In this document: one piece after another, positions 63,444 to 64,000 of the stretch
How the letters are laid out: every line of letters begins with the position of its first letter
Position numbering within the stretch: position 1 is the first letter of the stretch
Source: Nocardia asteroides
GTDB lineage: Bacteria; Actinomycetota; Actinomycetes; Mycobacteriales; Mycobacteriaceae
Direction: 5' to 3'
Assembly: GCF_900637185.1 (NCBI RefSeq)
Contig: NZ_LR134352.1
Location: 6,500,001-6,564,000, forward strand
Length of the DNA stretch: 64,000 nt
Made by a program: the position numbers and the translations under genes
The notes under the pieces: generated by a model
What the model was told of the DNA's origin: nothing
The model's database searches: none
The model's input: only the letters and a program-made list of their open reading frames with translations

Positions 63444-64000
63444 ATGGCGACCATCGAATATCTGCGGACCGACCCGGACTTGCCTCCGGTCGGTGTCGTC
63501 GATCGCACGCCGATCACGCCTGCCAAGAAGGCCGTGTTCGCGGGGATCGCCGTGCTCGGCGCCATCGCGTGGGCGATCCTCGCGTTCGTGCGTGGCGAGT
63601 CGGTCAACGCGGTGTGGATCGTCATCGCGGCGGTCTGTACCTACATCATCGCGTACCGGTTCTACGCGCGGTTCATCGAATGGAAGATCACCAAGCCGCG
63701 CGACGACGTGGCCACTCCCGCCGAGATCTACGACAACGGCAAGGACTTCATGCCGATGGACCGGCGGGTGCTCTACGGGCACCACTTCGCCGCCATCGCG
63801 GGCGCCGGGCCGCTGGTCGGCCCGGTGCTCGCCGCGCAGATGGGTTACCTGCCGGGCACCATCTGGATCATCGTCGGCGTGGTGTTCGCCGGCGCGGTGC
63901 AGGACTACCTGGTGCTGTGGGCCTCGACCCGCCGCCGCGGGCGCAGCCTCGGGCAGATGGCGCGCGACGAGCTGGGCGCGATCGGCGGTGTCGCCGCGAT
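63444..64000 (+). CDS. cstA: Carbon starvation protein CstA, N-terminal part, cut by window edge
   Basis: The visible 185 residues match CstA, a pyruvate/peptide transporter induced on carbon limitation. The stretch G-H-H-F-A-A-I-A-G-A-G-P-L-V-G-P-V-L-A is the family signature, followed by W-I-I-V-G-V-V-F-A-G-A-V-Q-D and R-R-R-G-R-S-L-G-Q-M-A-R-D-E-L-G. Four helices are present before the edge. The ATG at 63444 has GGGAG eight bases upstream. The upstream 63320-63443 segment contains TACGTT (63390-63395), a possible -10. Confidence 0.9.
   Translation, partial: MATIEYLRTDPDLPPVGVVDRTPITPAKKAVFAGIAVLGAIAWAILAFVRGESVNAVWIVIAAVCTYIIAYRFYARFIEWKITKPRDDVATPAEIYDNGKDFMPMDRRVLYGHHFAAIAGAGPLVGPVLAAQMGYLPGTIWIIVGVVFAGAVQDYLVLWASTRRRGRSLGQMARDELGAIGGVAA

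Overview
The window is a GC-rich actinobacterial chromosome segment, most likely Nocardia or a close mycolic-acid relative. The evidence is high GC, many GTG starts, several apparently leaderless promoters, mycothiol (mshB) and F420 (fbiC) biosynthesis, the PIM/LAM genes lpqW and pimE, a cholesterol oxidase, and gene order. From memory, bases 1 to about 36 kb follow the inverted order of the Mycobacterium tuberculosis Rv1206-Rv1157c region (fadD6, LOG, dapE, dapD, fadD36, dapC, fdxC, fbiC, mshB, lpqW, typA, PCD, pimE, Ala/Pro-rich secreted protein). This needs an alignment to confirm. No tRNA, rRNA, CRISPR array or recognisable integrase or transposase gene was seen.

Layout. 0-5 kb: fadD6 (cut by the edge), two LOG-like proteins, dapE, a secreted protein, dapD. 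5-16 kb: an ECF41 sigma factor with a flavoprotein, a Moco-binding protein behind a perfect palindrome, fadD36, an MpaB-like oxygenase, a serine hydrolase, a Ser/Thr kinase, cholesterol oxidase, then dapC-fdxC. 16-18 kb: a nitrile hydratase/thiocyanate hydrolase operon with an unusual metal motif. 18-36 kb: fbiC, PH-domain membrane proteins, a TetR-controlled exporter, an amino-acid permease, mshB, lpqW, typA, a tiny Cys/Lys-rich protein behind an IdeR-like box, PCD, pimE and an exported protein. 36-53 kb: accessory genes, including a serine-every-third-residue protein, a DUF1906 protein, tandem XRE-MmyB regulators, an 11-mer helical-repeat protein, several one-component regulators each next to a likely operator, an arginine/agmatine deiminase-like protein and a PhyH dioxygenase.

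53-60 kb is the most unusual part. Functional ychF (59739-60833) ends in a non-canonical tail, S-G-L-A-S-G-K-K. A decayed ychF 3' fragment with the family-typical F-N-V end lies 5 kb away at 54662-54803, followed by a terminator hairpin. Another 48-bp copy of the non-canonical tail lies between them (57414-57461). The two outer copies share a 65-bp identical direct repeat. The interval is poorer in GC and carries an Mrr-like PD-(D/E)XK nuclease with duplicated winged-helix modules and a two-gene DUF262 plus HEPN operon. I read this as one or two defence cassettes inserted at the 3' end of ychF, each supplying a replacement ychF tail, with no integrase inside.

60-64 kb returns to ordinary chromosome: a quinone oxidoreductase divergent from an AraC regulator and VOC protein, then cstA cut by the window edge. 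Lysine/DAP synthesis is represented by dapD, dapE and dapC. Envelope lipid biology is represented by pimE, lpqW and acyl-CoA ligases. Redox cofactors are represented by mshB, fbiC and fdxC.
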